From NCBI RefSeq assembly GCF_021742065.1, contig NZ_JAKKIE010000023.1:1-62062 (forward strand): a stretch of DNA of 62,062 bases. The letters run 5' to 3'. Source of the DNA: Rhizorhapis sp. SPR117. Its GTDB lineage: Bacteria > Pseudomonadota > Alphaproteobacteria > Sphingomonadales > Sphingomonadaceae. Each line of letters starts with the position of its first letter. Within the stretch, counting starts at the first letter, position 1. The translations under genes were made by a program, and so were the position numbers. Shown here in pieces: positions 28,344 to 38,061 of the stretch. The notes beneath the pieces are model-generated. The model was not told the DNA's origin. It ran no database searches and saw nothing but the letters and a program-made list of their open reading frames with translations.

Positions 28344-28418
28344 GTCATGCCAGCGCAGGCTGGCATCTCAGGTATTGGCGCGCAACCTCATGAGACCCCA
28401 GCCTTCGCTGGGGTGACG
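28344..28418. repeat. Paired-arm inverted repeat, family A (GTCATGCCAGCGCAGGCTGG)
   Basis: Arms GTCATGCCAGCGCAGGCTGG (28344) and CCAGCCTTCGCTGGGGTGAC (ending 28416) lie between nuoD and nuoE, the right arm ending about 12 bp before the nuoE ATG. The element is nearly the same as the one between nuoJ and nuoK. Confidence 0.92.
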
Positions 28419-28427
28419 GTGAACTGA

Positions 28428-29093
28428 ATGGCTGACGCACCCCAAATCCCCGACGAAGCCGAAGTCCGCGCCCGCTGGGGCGATTTCGCCTGGACGGCGG
28501 AGAACGACGAAAAGGTGACGGAGATCATCGCCCGCTATCCGCCGGGACGCCAGCAGTCGGCGGTCATGCCGCTGCTCGACCTTGCCCAGCGGCAGGTGGG
28601 GGCGGAAACGCAGACGCAGGGCTGGTTGCCCGTGCCGGTGATGGAATATATCGGCCGCCAGCTCGGTATGGCCTATATCCGCGTCTATGAAGTCGCGACC
28701 TTCTACACCATGTACAATCTCGCACCTGTCGGCCGCTATCATGTGCAGGTCTGCGGCACCACGCCCTGCATGTTGCGCGGCTCCGACGATGTGTTCGCGG
28801 CCTGCAAGAACAAGGGGCTGGTGAAAGGCAAGACGACGCCGGACGGCCTGTTCACCCTGACCGAAGTCGAATGCCTTGGCGCTTGCGCCAACGCGCCGAT
28901 GGTGCAGATCAACGACGATAATTTCGAAGACCTGACCTACGACAGCATGAACGCCGTACTGGACGCGCTGACCAAGGGCGAAAGCCCGAAGGCCGGGCCG
29001 CAGATCGAGCGGCAGACGAGCTGCCCTGAGGGCGGGCCGACCTGCCTGAAAGAGATGGTCACGGAAAATCACGATTACAGGGGGCAGTGGTGA
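28428..29093 (+). CDS. nuoE: NADH-quinone oxidoreductase subunit E
   Basis: A 221-residue 24-kDa-type subunit with a thioredoxin-like [2Fe-2S] domain (cluster N1a). Ligands are VCGTTPCMLRG (two Cys) and VECLGACANAPMVQIND (two Cys). The C-terminus carries an extra tail with Cys residues (TSCPEGGPTCLKEM), as often in alphaproteobacteria. The start codon follows a family A repeat. Confidence 0.96.
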   Translation: MADAPQIPDEAEVRARWGDFAWTAENDEKVTEIIARYPPGRQQSAVMPLLDLAQRQVGAETQTQGWLPVPVMEYIGRQLGMAYIRVYEVATFYTMYNLAPVGRYHVQVCGTTPCMLRGSDDVFAACKNKGLVKGKTTPDGLFTLTEVECLGACANAPMVQINDDNFEDLTYDSMNAVLDALTKGESPKAGPQIERQTSCPEGGPTCLKEMVTENHDYRGQW

Positions 29094-29108
29094 TGGCGTG
29101 TACTAATG

Positions 29109-29262
29109 CTCCCTCTCCCCTGCGGGGAGAGAGTTGGGGTGAGGGGGCTCGACGCCTCGGCTCTTTCCTCAACCTTGCACACCCTCACCCAACTTCGCCT
29201 AACGGGCAAAGCCCGCAAGGCTTCATATCCCTCTCCCTTCAGGGAGAGGGTTTGGGAGGGAG
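29109..29262. repeat. Paired-arm inverted repeat, family C (CCCTCTCCCCTGCGGGGAGA)
   Basis: A 150-bp element between nuoE and nuoF, the largest of its kind here. Left arm CCCTCTCCCCTGCGGGGAGA then GAGTTGGGGTGAGGG; right arm ACCCTCACCCAAC, an interrupting stretch with its own small hairpin (GGGCAAAGCCC) and CCCTCTCCCTTCAGGGAGAG. The last part supplies the GGGAGGGAGAGC purines directly before the nuoF ATG. Confidence 0.9.
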
Positions 29263-29265
29263 AGC

Positions 29266-30579
29266 ATGACCGACTTCACCCCCCTTTCCGACAAGGACCG
29301 CATCTTCACCAATGTCTATGGCTTCCAGCCATGGAATATCGACGCTGCCATGAAGCGCGGCGATTGGGACAATACGAAGAAGCTGCTCGAAAACACGCCC
29401 GAAGAAATCATCGAGATCATGAAGGCGTCCGGTCTGCGCGGCCGTGGCGGTGCAGGTTTCCCGACCGGCCTCAAATGGTCGTTCATGCCGAAGGAAAGCA
29501 AGGACGGCCGCCCGAGCTTCCTCGTCATCAACGCCGATGAATCCGAGCCCGGCAGCTGCAAGGACCGCGAGATCATCCGCCACGATCCGCACAAGCTGAT
29601 CGAAGGGGCGCTGGTCGCGGGCTATGCCATGCGCGCCCGCGCCGCCTACATCTATATTCGTGGTGAGTTCATCCGGGAGGCTGAAACCCTCTTCGCCGCT
29701 GTCAAGGAAGCATACGGCAAGGGCTTCATCGGCAAGAACGCCTGCGGTTCGGGCTATGATTTCGACGTCTTCGTCCACCGGGGCGCGGGCGCGTATATCT
29801 GCGGCGAGGAAACCGCGCAGATCGAAAGCCTTGAGGGCAAGAAAGGCCAACCGCGCCTGAAACCGCCATTCCCGGCGGGCGCGGGCCTTTATGGCTGCCC
29901 CACCACCGTCAACAATGTGGAAAGCATTGCGGTCGCGCCCACCATATTACGGCGCGGCGCGGCCTGGTTCTCCAGTTTCGGGCGGGACAATAACAAGGGC
30001 ACCAAGCTCTTCCAGATCAGCGGCCATGTGAACAAGCCCTGCGTCGTCGAGGAATCGATGAGCATCCCCTTCCGCGAACTGATCGACCGTCATGCGGGCG
30101 GCATAAAAGGCGGTTGGGACAATCTGCTCACCGTCATCCCCGGCGGCTCCTCGGTCCCGCTGGTTCCGGCCAAGCAGATCATGGATGCGCCGATGGACTT
30201 CGACGGCCTCAAGGAACTTGGCTCCGGCCTTGGCACCGCCGCTGTCATCGTCATGGACAAGTCCACCGACATCGTCCGCGCCATTTCGCGCCTCAGCTAT
30301 TTCTACAAGCATGAAAGCTGCGGCCAGTGCACCCCCTGCCGCGAGGGCACAGGCTGGATGTGGCGCGTGATGGAGCGCCTGCGCACAGGCGACGCCGACA
30401 TCAGCGAGATCGACATTTTGCAGGAAGTCACCAAGCAGGTCGAAGGCCACACTATCTGCGCGCTGGGCGACGCCGCCGCCTGGCCGATCCAAGGCCTCAT
30501 CCGCCATTTCCGCCCCGAAATCGAACGGCGGATTCAAGAGAATAAGGGCAGCGCCCCGATGATGGAGGCCGCGGAGTGA
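29266..30579 (+). CDS. nuoF: NADH-quinone oxidoreductase subunit F (NADH and FMN binding)
   Basis: A 437-residue 51-kDa-type subunit where NADH reduces FMN. The NADH/FMN motif [16 protein letters not shown] and the acidic [13 protein letters not shown] segment ([16 protein letters not shown]) are followed by [19 protein letters not shown]. The N3 [4Fe-4S] ligands are in [12 protein letters not shown] plus a distant Cys in [13 protein letters not shown]. Note [10 protein letters not shown] where most members have ETALLESLEG. Confidence 0.97.
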   Translation: MTDFTPLSDKDRIFTNVYGFQPWNIDAAMKRGDWDNTKKLLENTPEEIIEIMKASGLRGRGGAGFPTGLKWSFMPKESKDGRPSFLVINADESEPGSCKDREIIRHDPHKLIEGALVAGYAMRARAAYIYIRGEFIREAETLFAAVKEAYGKGFIGKNACGSGYDFDVFVHRGAGAYICGEETAQIESLEGKKGQPRLKPPFPAGAGLYGCPTTVNNVESIAVAPTILRRGAAWFSSFGRDNNKGTKLFQISGHVNKPCVVEESMSIPFRELIDRHAGGIKGGWDNLLTVIPGGSSVPLVPAKQIMDAPMDFDGLKELGSGLGTAAVIVMDKSTDIVRAISRLSYFYKHESCGQCTPCREGTGWMWRVMERLRTGDADISEIDILQEVTKQVEGHTICALGDAAAWPIQGLIRHFRPEIERRIQENKGSAPMMEAAE

Positions 30580-30597
30580 CCATTTTTCTTCCCCTCC

Positions 30598-30688
30598 GTC
30601 ACCCTGAACTTGTTTCAGGGTCCATTCTTCCTCTCGCATCTTCGGTTCTGACTGCGGGATGGATGCTGAAACAAGTTCAGCATGACGA
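30598..30688. repeat. Paired-arm inverted repeat, family D (GTCACCCTGAACTTGTTTCA)
   Basis: Arms GTCACCCTGAACTTGTTTCA (30599) and GCTGAAACAAGTTCAGCATGAC (ending 30686) with a 33-bp spacer lie between nuoF and nuoG. The sequence differs from the other three families, though GTCA...TGAC ends are shared with family A. Confidence 0.9.
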
Positions 30689-30709
30689 ATTTACTGGGAT
30701 GGCAAGCTA

Positions 30710-32722
30710 ATGCCTAAACTAACCGTCGACGGCGTAGAACTCGAAGTTCCCGCAGGCGCTACCGTGTTGCAGGCATGCGAGCTTGCGGGCAAGGAAATCC
30801 CGCGTTTCTGCTATCATGAGCGCCTCTCCATCGCGGGCAATTGCCGCATGTGTCTGGTCGAGGTGAAACCCGGACCGCCCAAGCCGCAGGCGTCTTGCGC
30901 GCTGCCCGCCGCCGAGGGGCAGGAAATCCGCACCGACAGCCCGATGGTGAAGAAGGCGCGCGAAGGGGTGATGGAGTTCCTGCTCATCAACCACCCGCTC
31001 GACTGCCCGATCTGCGATCAGGGCGGCGAGTGCGACCTGCAAGACCAGTCCATCGCCTATGGCAAGGGCTATAGCCGCTATGACGAGAACAAGCGGGCGG
31101 TGACCGAGAAATATATGGGGCCGCTGGTCAAGACGGTGATGACCCGCTGCATCCAGTGCACCCGCTGCGTCCGATTTGCCGAGGAAGTGGCCGGGGTCGA
31201 GGAAATCGGTGCGATCGGTCGCGGTGAGAATATGCAGATCACCAGCTATCTGGAACATGCCGTGACCAGCGAACTGTCCGGCAATGTGGTGGACCTGTGC
31301 CCGGTTGGCGCGCTGACCAGCAAGCCCTATGCGTTCGAAGCGCGGCCCTGGGAACTCAAGAAAACCCTCGCCATCGACGTCATGGACGCGCTCGGCACCA
31401 ATATCCGTCTCGACAGCCGGGGCCGTCAGGTGCTGCGCGCGCTGCCGCGCATCAATGAGGATGTGAACGAGGAATGGGCGTCGGACAAGACGCGCCACGC
31501 CGTGGACGGCCTCGTCCGCCGCCGCCTCGACAAGCCCTATGTCCGCAAGGGCGGGAAACTGATCGAAGCAAGCTGGGACGACGCCTTCGCCGCCATCGCC
31601 AAGGCCGCCAAGAGCGCGGGCAAGAGCGTCGCGGCAGTCGCGGGCGACATGCTCGATTGCGAGACGATGTTCGCCGCGCGTGAACTGGTGAAGGGGCTGG
31701 GCGGCACGATGTTCGAAGGGCGTCAGACGGGCCTCGCCTATGATGTGTCGAACCTTGCCGCGGTCAATTTCAACACCACCATCGCGGGTCTGGAGACGGC
31801 GGACGTGATCCTGCTCGTTGGCACCAACCTCCGCTGGGAAGCGCCGCTGGTCAACACGCGTGTCCGCAAGGCGATCAAGAAGGGTGCGAAGGTTTACGCC
31901 ATCGGCCCGGAAATCGACCTTACCTACAAGATCGAATGGCTCGGCAACGACGCCAGCCTGCTGACGAAGCTGCCCAAGGCAGTGAGCGATGCGCTCAAGA
32001 GTGCGCAGCGTCCGGCGATGATCGTTGGCGGCGGCGTGCTTGCCAAGGACGGCGCGCACGGCGCGGCGCTGGCGCTGGCCGACAAGTTCAAACTGGTCAA
32101 GGACGGCTGGAACGGCTTTAACGTCCTGCATTTCGCCGCCGCACGCATGGGCGGGCTGATGCTTGGCTATGCGATGGACGGCGGCATCAAGGCTATGGCC
32201 GCCGCCAAGCCAAAGCTGCTGTTCTCGCTTGGCGCGGATGAGGTCGATTATTCGGCGTTCGAAGGCAGCTTCAAAGTCTATATCGGTCATCATGGTGATA
32301 AGGGCACACATGCCGCCGATGTCATTCTGCCCGGCGCAAGCTATGCCGAAAAGGCTGGCACCTATGTAAACCTGGAGGGCCGGGTCCAACGCGGCGACAA
32401 GGCGGTCTTCGCTCCGGGCGATGCCCGCGAGGATTGGACGATCCTGCGCGCGCTGTCTGACAAGCTTGGCTGTCCGCTGCCGTTCGACACGTTCGAGGGA
32501 TTGCGCGCCGAAATGGTCAAAGCTGTCCCGGCATTGGGGTTCGAAGGATTGGCGCGTTATGAATGGGCGCCGCCCAAGCTGCCCATCAAACCGGAGGGTG
32601 AATTTGCCTATCCGATCAAGGACTTCTACCTCACCAACAGCATCTGCCGCGCGAGTCCCACCATGCAGCGCTGCTCGGCCGAACTGCTGCACGGCGAAGA
32701 ATTTGCGGAGGCAGCGGAATGA
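30710..32722 (+). CDS. nuoG: NADH-quinone oxidoreductase subunit G
   Basis: A 670-residue 75-kDa-type subunit relaying electrons through several Fe-S clusters. The N-terminal ferredoxin domain (PRFCYHERLSIAGNCRMCLV) carries N1b; HPLDCPICDQGGECDLQDQS carries N5 and neighbour ligands; CIQCTRCVRFAEEVAG carries N4. The molybdopterin-fold domain that follows lacks cofactor residues, as usual. Starts 22 bp after a family D repeat. Confidence 0.96.
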   Translation: MPKLTVDGVELEVPAGATVLQACELAGKEIPRFCYHERLSIAGNCRMCLVEVKPGPPKPQASCALPAAEGQEIRTDSPMVKKAREGVMEFLLINHPLDCPICDQGGECDLQDQSIAYGKGYSRYDENKRAVTEKYMGPLVKTVMTRCIQCTRCVRFAEEVAGVEEIGAIGRGENMQITSYLEHAVTSELSGNVVDLCPVGALTSKPYAFEARPWELKKTLAIDVMDALGTNIRLDSRGRQVLRALPRINEDVNEEWASDKTRHAVDGLVRRRLDKPYVRKGGKLIEASWDDAFAAIAKAAKSAGKSVAAVAGDMLDCETMFAARELVKGLGGTMFEGRQTGLAYDVSNLAAVNFNTTIAGLETADVILLVGTNLRWEAPLVNTRVRKAIKKGAKVYAIGPEIDLTYKIEWLGNDASLLTKLPKAVSDALKSAQRPAMIVGGGVLAKDGAHGAALALADKFKLVKDGWNGFNVLHFAAARMGGLMLGYAMDGGIKAMAAAKPKLLFSLGADEVDYSAFEGSFKVYIGHHGDKGTHAADVILPGASYAEKAGTYVNLEGRVQRGDKAVFAPGDAREDWTILRALSDKLGCPLPFDTFEGLRAEMVKAVPALGFEGLARYEWAPPKLPIKPEGEFAYPIKDFYLTNSICRASPTMQRCSAELLHGEEFAEAAE

Positions 32723-32744
32723 TGAAAAACGCTGCACTTTATTC

Positions 32745-32849
32745 TCCCTCTCCCCGGCGGGGAGAGGGTCGGGGTGAGGGGGGTCGACGTTTCGGTTCTT
32801 TCCTCATCGCCGCACACCCTCACCCAACCCTCTCCCTCAAGGAAGAGGG
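32745..32849. repeat. Paired-arm inverted repeat, family C (CCCTCTCCCCGGCGGGGAGA)
   Basis: Left arm CCCTCTCCCCGGCGGGGAGA, GGGTCGGGGTGAGGG; right arm ACCCTCACCCAACCCTCTCC then CTCAAGGAAGAGGG. It lies between nuoG and nuoH and ends about 20 bp before the nuoH ATG. The spacer is nearly the same as in the nuoE-nuoF copy (CGACG..TCGG.TCTTTCCTCA). Confidence 0.92.
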
Positions 32850-32870
32850 CTTTGATGGACGGCTCGCGCT

Positions 32871-33914
32871 ATGACCGCTTTCTTCCAAACCCTGGGCCTG
32901 CCCTTCGAAGGCGCCTGGCTGCTCGCCACGATCATCGGCATTCTGCTTATTGCCCTGCCGCTGATGCTGGCGGTCGCGATGATCATCTATGCCGACCGCA
33001 AGATCTGGGCGGCGATGGCGTTGCGGCGCGGGCCGAACGTGGTCGGCCCCTTTGGTCTGCTGCAAAGCTTTGCCGATGGCCTGAAGGTCTTCCTGCAAGA
33101 AACCATCATCCCGTCTGCCGCGAACCGCGCCTTGTTCCTGATTGCGCCGATCATCACCTTCACCGTGGCGCTGATGGCGTGGGCGGTCATACCGTTCGAT
33201 GTCGGCGTGGTGCTGGCCGACATCAATGTGGGCCTGCTCTACATCCTCGCGATCAGTTCGCTGGGTGTTTACGGCGTGGTGATCGCGGGCTGGGCGTCCA
33301 ATTCCAAATATCCCTTCTATTCGGCGATGCGCGCCTCGGCGCAGATGATCAGCTACGAAGTCTCCATCGGCTTCGTACTGATTTCGGTGGTCCTGTGGGC
33401 CGGGTCGTTCAACCTTTCGACCATCATTGAGAGTCAGAAGGGCTATTACGGCTTCATCAACGGCCATGGCTTCAACCCGCTGCTCTTCCCGATGGCGGTG
33501 GTGTTCCTGATCTCCGCCATGGCCGAAACCGCGCGCGCGCCCTTCGACCTGACCGAAGCGGAAAGCGAACTCGTCGCGGGCTATCAGACCGAATACAGCT
33601 CGATGAGCTTCGCTCTCTACTGGCTCGGCGAATATGCCAACGTCATCCTGATGTGCGCGCTCAATGCCATCCTGTTCTGGGGCGGCTACCTGCCGCCCTT
33701 CGACTGGGCGCCGCTCTACATGGTGCCGGGTATCATCTGGCTCTTCGCCAAGATATTGTTCTTCTTCTTCGTCTTCTCCTGGGTGAAGGCGACCGTGCCC
33801 CGCTACCGCTATGACCAGCTCATGCGTCTTGGCTGGAAGATATTCCTGCCGTTGTCGCTCTTCTGGGTCTTCCTGGTCTCGGGCTTCCTCATGCTGACGA
33901 GGTATGGGGGATGA
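32871..33914 (+). CDS. nuoH: NADH-quinone oxidoreductase subunit H
   Basis: A 347-residue membrane subunit with eight helices that caps the quinone chamber. [40 protein letters not shown] and [18 protein letters not shown] are the conserved loops. The C-terminus shares ATGA with the start of the next, unrecognised gene. Confidence 0.97.
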   Translation: MTAFFQTLGLPFEGAWLLATIIGILLIALPLMLAVAMIIYADRKIWAAMALRRGPNVVGPFGLLQSFADGLKVFLQETIIPSAANRALFLIAPIITFTVALMAWAVIPFDVGVVLADINVGLLYILAISSLGVYGVVIAGWASNSKYPFYSAMRASAQMISYEVSIGFVLISVVLWAGSFNLSTIIESQKGYYGFINGHGFNPLLFPMAVVFLISAMAETARAPFDLTEAESELVAGYQTEYSSMSFALYWLGEYANVILMCALNAILFWGGYLPPFDWAPLYMVPGIIWLFAKILFFFFVFSWVKATVPRYRYDQLMRLGWKIFLPLSLFWVFLVSGFLMLTRYGG

Positions 33915-34378
33915 CGCCAGCAGTAATCTTCTCAATGCTAATGACACCTCCTCTACCGCCTTCTGGGCCGGTCGTTGGCCGGATCGAATGCCTTTTTGGA
34001 GCTGGGGAGAAGGCAGAAGCTGGCTCGGTTCAATTCAATGAGGCAGGAATCGCTTTTGAAGGCATTATGCCCTTGGTCGTTGGAGATGCTGAAAAGCCGC
34101 AGGTTCGGATGATTCAGCTACCGGTGGATGGAAAGTCGATCAGCGGCATGGAATTTAACGCCGATCGATCAATCACCATTCATGGACAGCCCGGGGGGCA
34201 AGTTATCGGCAAGTTTAGCTCGATTAAACGTGCACTTGATGACCGTATGTGGATGGAGTTCTCCATACCAAGTTCGAGCGATGAATTGAATGTGGTCGGA
34301 ACATGCATTGCTGACGTTCGCGGGCGCTTGGACCGTCCCGTGCGTCTAACTAGGATCACCACGATGAGGGTGGATTGA
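33911..34378 (+). CDS. Unrecognised protein encoded between nuoH and nuoI
   Basis: A 155-residue protein I cannot place in a family. It begins with a hydrophobic, proline-rich stretch ([18 protein letters not shown]) and continues with alternating beta-like segments; no cofactor motif and only two Cys residues (in RIECLFG and VGTCIADV). It overlaps nuoH by 4 bases and ends 3 bases before nuoI, so it is embedded in the operon. Its codon use is clearly AT-richer than the flanking nuo genes. The tight coupling argues for expression with complex I, while the composition argues for recent arrival. It could be an accessory or assembly protein or a passenger. Confidence 0.7.
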   Translation: MTPAVIFSMLMTPPLPPSGPVVGRIECLFGAGEKAEAGSVQFNEAGIAFEGIMPLVVGDAEKPQVRMIQLPVDGKSISGMEFNADRSITIHGQPGGQVIGKFSSIKRALDDRMWMEFSIPSSSDELNVVGTCIADVRGRLDRPVRLTRITTMRVD

Positions 34379-34381
34379 GAA

Positions 34382-34867
34382 ATGAGCGTCGGACACATCA
34401 TCAAATCCTTCACCCTCTGGGAGTTTGTGAAGGCCCATTGGCTGACGTTGAAATATTTCTTCAAGCCAAAGGCCACGATCAACTATCCCTTCGAGAAGAA
34501 CCCGCTGTCCCCACGTTTTCGCGGTGAGCATGCATTGCGCCGCTACCCCAATGGCGAGGAACGCTGCATCGCGTGCAAGCTGTGCGAGGCGGTGTGTCCG
34601 GCCCAAGCAATCACCATCGAGGCCGAACCGCGCGAAGACGGCAGCCGCCGGACAACCCGCTACGACATCGACATGACCAAGTGCATCTATTGCGGTTTCT
34701 GTCAGGAGGCCTGCCCGGTCGACGCCATCGTTGAGGGGCCGAATTTCGAATATGCGACCGAGACGCGCGAAGAGCTGATCTACGACAAGTCGAAACTGCT
34801 TGAAAACGGCGACAAGTGGGAGCGGGCGATTGCCGCGAACCTTGCCGCCGATGCGCCCTATCGTTAA
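34382..34867 (+). CDS. nuoI: NADH-quinone oxidoreductase subunit I
   Basis: A 161-residue ferredoxin-like subunit with clusters N6a and N6b. Two CxxCxxCxxxCP motifs are intact: [14 protein letters not shown] and [15 protein letters not shown]. The N-terminal amphipathic segment [16 protein letters not shown] and [19 protein letters not shown] are typical. Follows the unrecognised gene by 3 bases. Confidence 0.97.
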   Translation: MSVGHIIKSFTLWEFVKAHWLTLKYFFKPKATINYPFEKNPLSPRFRGEHALRRYPNGEERCIACKLCEAVCPAQAITIEAEPREDGSRRTTRYDIDMTKCIYCGFCQEACPVDAIVEGPNFEYATETREELIYDKSKLLENGDKWERAIAANLAADAPYR

Positions 34868-34896
34868 TGGGCACGCATCATATCACACCCTCGAAT

Positions 34897-34979
34897 CCGT
34901 TCGTCCCGAGCGCAGTCGAGGGACGCAAGGCAAGGGAAAGCAAGCGCAGCGTGTCTCGACTGCGCTCGACACGAACGGG
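34897..34979. repeat. Paired-arm inverted repeat, family B (CCGTTCGTCCCGAGCGCAGT)
   Basis: Arms CCGTTCGTCCCGAGCGCAGT (34897) and GACTGCGCTCGACACGAACGG (ending about 34978) lie between nuoI and nuoJ, 12 bp before the nuoJ GTG. Same family as the nuoB-nuoC element, with matching GTGTC/GTCCC arm variants but reversed order. Confidence 0.9.
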
Positions 34980-34991
34980 GGTTGAGTTTCT

Positions 34992-35603
34992 GTGATTCAC
35001 GCCATCGCCTTTTATCTGTTCGCCGCGCTGGTCATCGCCAGCGGCGCGATGACGATATTCGCCCGCAATCCGGTGCATAGCGTGCTGTGGCTCATCATGG
35101 CATTCTTTAACGCGGCGGGCCTCATGGTGCTTTTGCAGGCGGAATTCATCGCGATGCTACTGGTCATCGTTTACGTCGGCGCGGTTGCGGTGTTGTTCCT
35201 CTTCGTCGTCATGATGCTGAACATCGACTTTGCCGAACTGCGCGCCGGGTTTGTCGAGTATCTGCCTTTTGGTACGCTGATGGCGATCATTCTTGCCGCT
35301 GAGATGGTGCTGGGCATTGGTGCATGGAAAGTGGGCGCGATCGACCTTGGCGGGCGTGTGGCACCTATCGCGGCGCAGACCCCGAATATTCAGGCAATCG
35401 GTGAGCTTCTCTACACCCGGTACATCTTCCTTTTCGAAGCGGCCGGCCTGATCCTGCTGGTCGCCATGATTGGTGCGATTGTCCTCACCCACCGCGTGCG
35501 CGGCGGAGTGCGCGCTCAGAATATCGGCAAGCAAGTGCGTCGCCGTCCCCAGGACGCCACGCGCAACGTCAATCAGCCGATAGGGCAGGGGGTGGAGCTG
35601 TGA
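34992..35603 (+). CDS. nuoJ: NADH-quinone oxidoreductase subunit J
   Basis: A 203-residue membrane subunit with five helices. The conserved third helix EFIAMLLVIVYVGAVAVLFL contains the pi-bulge region important for coupling. The start is GTG at 34992 (VIHAIAFYLFAALVI) with a weak GGGGGTTGAG upstream formed by the edge of the repeat. The hydrophilic C-terminal tail is about 35 residues. Confidence 0.95.
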   Translation: MIHAIAFYLFAALVIASGAMTIFARNPVHSVLWLIMAFFNAAGLMVLLQAEFIAMLLVIVYVGAVAVLFLFVVMMLNIDFAELRAGFVEYLPFGTLMAIILAAEMVLGIGAWKVGAIDLGGRVAPIAAQTPNIQAIGELLYTRYIFLFEAAGLILLVAMIGAIVLTHRVRGGVRAQNIGKQVRRRPQDATRNVNQPIGQGVEL

Positions 35604-35611
35604 ACCTCTAC

Positions 35612-35690
35612 TCCGTCATGCCAGCGAAGGCTGGCATCTCATGCCTCAGCGCGCAACGGCCTGAGACCCCAGCCTTCGCTGGGCTGACGG
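35612..35690. repeat. Paired-arm inverted repeat, family A (GTCATGCCAGCGAAGGCTGG)
   Basis: Arms GTCATGCCAGCGAAGGCTGG (35614) and CCAGCCTTCGCTGGGCTGAC (ending about 35688) with GCGCGCAA in the loop, nearly the same as the nuoD-nuoE element. It fills the nuoJ-nuoK gap. Confidence 0.92.
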
Positions 35691-35712
35691 CCTCTTTTAT
35701 GGGGATGCGACC

Positions 35713-36018
35713 ATGATCGGTATCCAGCATTATCTGGTGGTCAGCGCCATTTTGTTCGTGATGGGCGTGCTGGGCATCTTCATCAATCGCAAGAACGTGA
35801 TCATCATCCTGATGGCGATCGAGCTGATCCTGCTTAGCGTCAATATCAATTTCGTCGCGTTCAGCGCCTATCTGGGTGATCTGGTAGGGCAGGTCTTCTC
35901 CATGTTCATCCTGACCGTCGCTGCGGGTGAAGCAGCCATCGGGCTTGCCATCCTCGTGATCTACTTCCGTGGCCGGGGCACCATCGCCGTCGATGACGTC
36001 AACCGGATGAAGGGCTGA
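35713..36018 (+). CDS. nuoK: NADH-quinone oxidoreductase subunit K
   Basis: A 101-residue three-helix membrane subunit. Conserved glutamates of the proton path are in [18 protein letters not shown] and [18 protein letters not shown] at 35713 follows GGGGATGCGACC. Length is exact for the family. Confidence 0.97.
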   Translation: MIGIQHYLVVSAILFVMGVLGIFINRKNVIIILMAIELILLSVNINFVAFSAYLGDLVGQVFSMFILTVAAGEAAIGLAILVIYFRGRGTIAVDDVNRMKG

Positions 36019-36026
36019 GCTATCCC

Positions 36027-38060
36027 ATGACAATCGAGCTTATCGTCTTTCTCCCGTTGCTGGCGGCTATCATCGCGGGGTTCGGCAACCGGGCCATCGG
36101 CAATGTGCCTGCCAAGCTACTGACGACCGGCGCGCTGTTCATCTCTTGTGCGCTAAGCTGGCCGATCTTCCTGTCCTTCCTGACGGGCGGAACAGAGGCT
36201 TATGTACAGCCGGTGCTGACATTCCTGAAATCTGGCGATCTTGATGTTGCCTGGGCGCTGCGCGTCGATACGCTGACCGCCGTGATGTTGGTCGTGGTGA
36301 CGACGGTGTCCTCGGTCGTCCATCTGTATAGTTGGGGCTATATGGAGGAAGACCCGGATCAGCCGCGTTTCTTCGCCTATCTCTCGCTCTTCACCTTTGC
36401 CATGCTGATGCTGGTGACGGCCAACAACCTGATCCAGATGTTCTTTGGATGGGAAGGCGTCGGTCTCGCATCCTATCTGCTCATTGGTTTCTGGTTCAAA
36501 AAGCCGAGCGCCAATGCTGCTGCGATCAAGGCATTCGTTGTCAACCGTGTCGGTGACCTTGGCTTCATGCTGGGCATTTTCGGAACGTTCCTGGTGTTCC
36601 AGACGGTCTCCATCCCTGAAATTCTGAACGCCGCCCCCGCCATGGCCGGATCGACCATAACCTTCCTTGGTCATCGCTGGGACACAATGACGATCCTGTG
36701 CCTGCTGCTGTTCATCGGCGCGATGGGCAAGTCGGCGCAGCTTGGTCTGCACACATGGTTGCCCGATGCGATGGAGGGGCCAACGCCCGTGTCCGCGCTC
36801 ATTCATGCTGCGACGATGGTGACGGCGGGCGTGTTCATGGTGTGCCGTCTATCGCCCATGTTCGAAACCAGCGACGTGGCATTGGGTGTCGTCACTGTTG
36901 TAGGCGCGGCCACCTGCCTGTTCGCGGCGACGGTCGGTACATGTCAGAACGATATCAAGCGGGTCATCGCCTATTCGACCTGTAGTCAGCTTGGCTACAT
37001 GTTCTTTGCCGCGGGCGTCGGCGCTTACGGCGCGGCGATGTTCCACCTGTTCACACACGCCTTTTTCAAGGCGCTGCTGTTCCTTGGCGCGGGTTCGGTG
37101 ATCCATGCGATGCATCATGAACAGGACATGCGCTATTATGGCGCATTGCGTAAGGAAATCCCGCTCACTTTCTGGGCCATGATGGCTGGCACGCTGGCGA
37201 TTACGGGCGTCGGAATCATCAACGTCTTTGGCTTTGCGGGCTTCTATTCGAAGGATGCGATCCTTGAAGCGGCCTATGCATCCGGCGGTGGCGGTATCGG
37301 CGCCTTCTATGTCGGGGCATTCGCGGCACTCCTCACCAGTTTCTATAGCTGGCGGCTCATCTTCCTGACCTTTTTCGGAAAGGCGCGATGGGCCGCGTCA
37401 GAGCATATCCAGCATGCTGTCCATGGTCAGCATGAGGAACCCGAGGACGAAGCCCCCGCGCATGAACATCACGACCATGCCGCGCCAGACGGCACCGGCG
37501 GCTATCACCCCCATGAAAGCCCGTGGAGCATGCTGATCCCGCTTGGCGTGTTGGCACTGGGCGCGATTTTCTCCGGCTTCATTTTCCACCTGCCATTTGT
37601 CGATGCCGAACATGGCATGGAATTCTGGAAGGGCAGTATCGCCTTTAACGAACATCTGATGCACGCCATGCATGGCGTGCCGCTGTGGGTGAAACTCGCT
37701 CCCGGCGGGGTTATGCTGATCGGCCTCTTCATTGCTTTCATGGCCTATATGCGGCCGTATCGCTGGCCTGAACGGTTCATCAGCCAATTCCGCCTGCTCT
37801 ATTTGTTCCTGCTCAACAAATGGTATTTCGACGAGCTGTACAACGTGCTTTTCGTCAGGCCGGCCTTCGCCATTGGCCGTGTCCTGTGGAAGCGGGGCGA
37901 TGAAGGCACGATCGACCGTTTCGGTCCCGACGGACTGGCGGCTGCGGTCGTCTTTGGCGGCAAATATACGCGAAAGCTACAGTCCGGCTATCTTTACACT
38001 TATGCATTGGTGATGCTCATCGGCCTCTCCGCAGCAGTAACCTGGGCGATGGTGCGCTGA
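36027..38060 (+). CDS. nuoL: NADH-quinone oxidoreductase subunit L
   Basis: A 677-residue antiporter-like subunit with about 16 helices including the long lateral helix near the C-terminus. [18 protein letters not shown] (key Glu), the Lys of [35 protein letters not shown] and the [17 protein letters not shown] segment are present. A His/Glu-rich loop of about 50 residues (around 470-505, many HH pairs) is an unusual insert between helices. Confidence 0.97.
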   Translation: MTIELIVFLPLLAAIIAGFGNRAIGNVPAKLLTTGALFISCALSWPIFLSFLTGGTEAYVQPVLTFLKSGDLDVAWALRVDTLTAVMLVVVTTVSSVVHLYSWGYMEEDPDQPRFFAYLSLFTFAMLMLVTANNLIQMFFGWEGVGLASYLLIGFWFKKPSANAAAIKAFVVNRVGDLGFMLGIFGTFLVFQTVSIPEILNAAPAMAGSTITFLGHRWDTMTILCLLLFIGAMGKSAQLGLHTWLPDAMEGPTPVSALIHAATMVTAGVFMVCRLSPMFETSDVALGVVTVVGAATCLFAATVGTCQNDIKRVIAYSTCSQLGYMFFAAGVGAYGAAMFHLFTHAFFKALLFLGAGSVIHAMHHEQDMRYYGALRKEIPLTFWAMMAGTLAITGVGIINVFGFAGFYSKDAILEAAYASGGGGIGAFYVGAFAALLTSFYSWRLIFLTFFGKARWAASEHIQHAVHGQHEEPEDEAPAHEHHDHAAPDGTGGYHPHESPWSMLIPLGVLALGAIFSGFIFHLPFVDAEHGMEFWKGSIAFNEHLMHAMHGVPLWVKLAPGGVMLIGLFIAFMAYMRPYRWPERFISQFRLLYLFLLNKWYFDELYNVLFVRPAFAIGRVLWKRGDEGTIDRFGPDGLAAAVVFGGKYTRKLQSGYLYTYALVMLIGLSAAVTWAMVR

Positions 38061-38061
38061 C

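Noticed and set aside
30719..32737. A 672-residue open frame antisense to nuoG
   Set aside because: High-GC codon phasing makes long antisense frames; nuoG has all Fe-S motifs, while the antisense frame has none and no ribosome site.
32820..33947. A 375-residue open frame antisense to nuoH
   Set aside because: His/Arg/Gln-rich low-quality composition and full overlap with a well-defined membrane subunit.
26332..35690. CRISPR array made of the repeats in the nuo region
   Set aside because: Repeats are inverted pairs of several different sequences, 1-3 kb apart, without regular spacers or cas genes.
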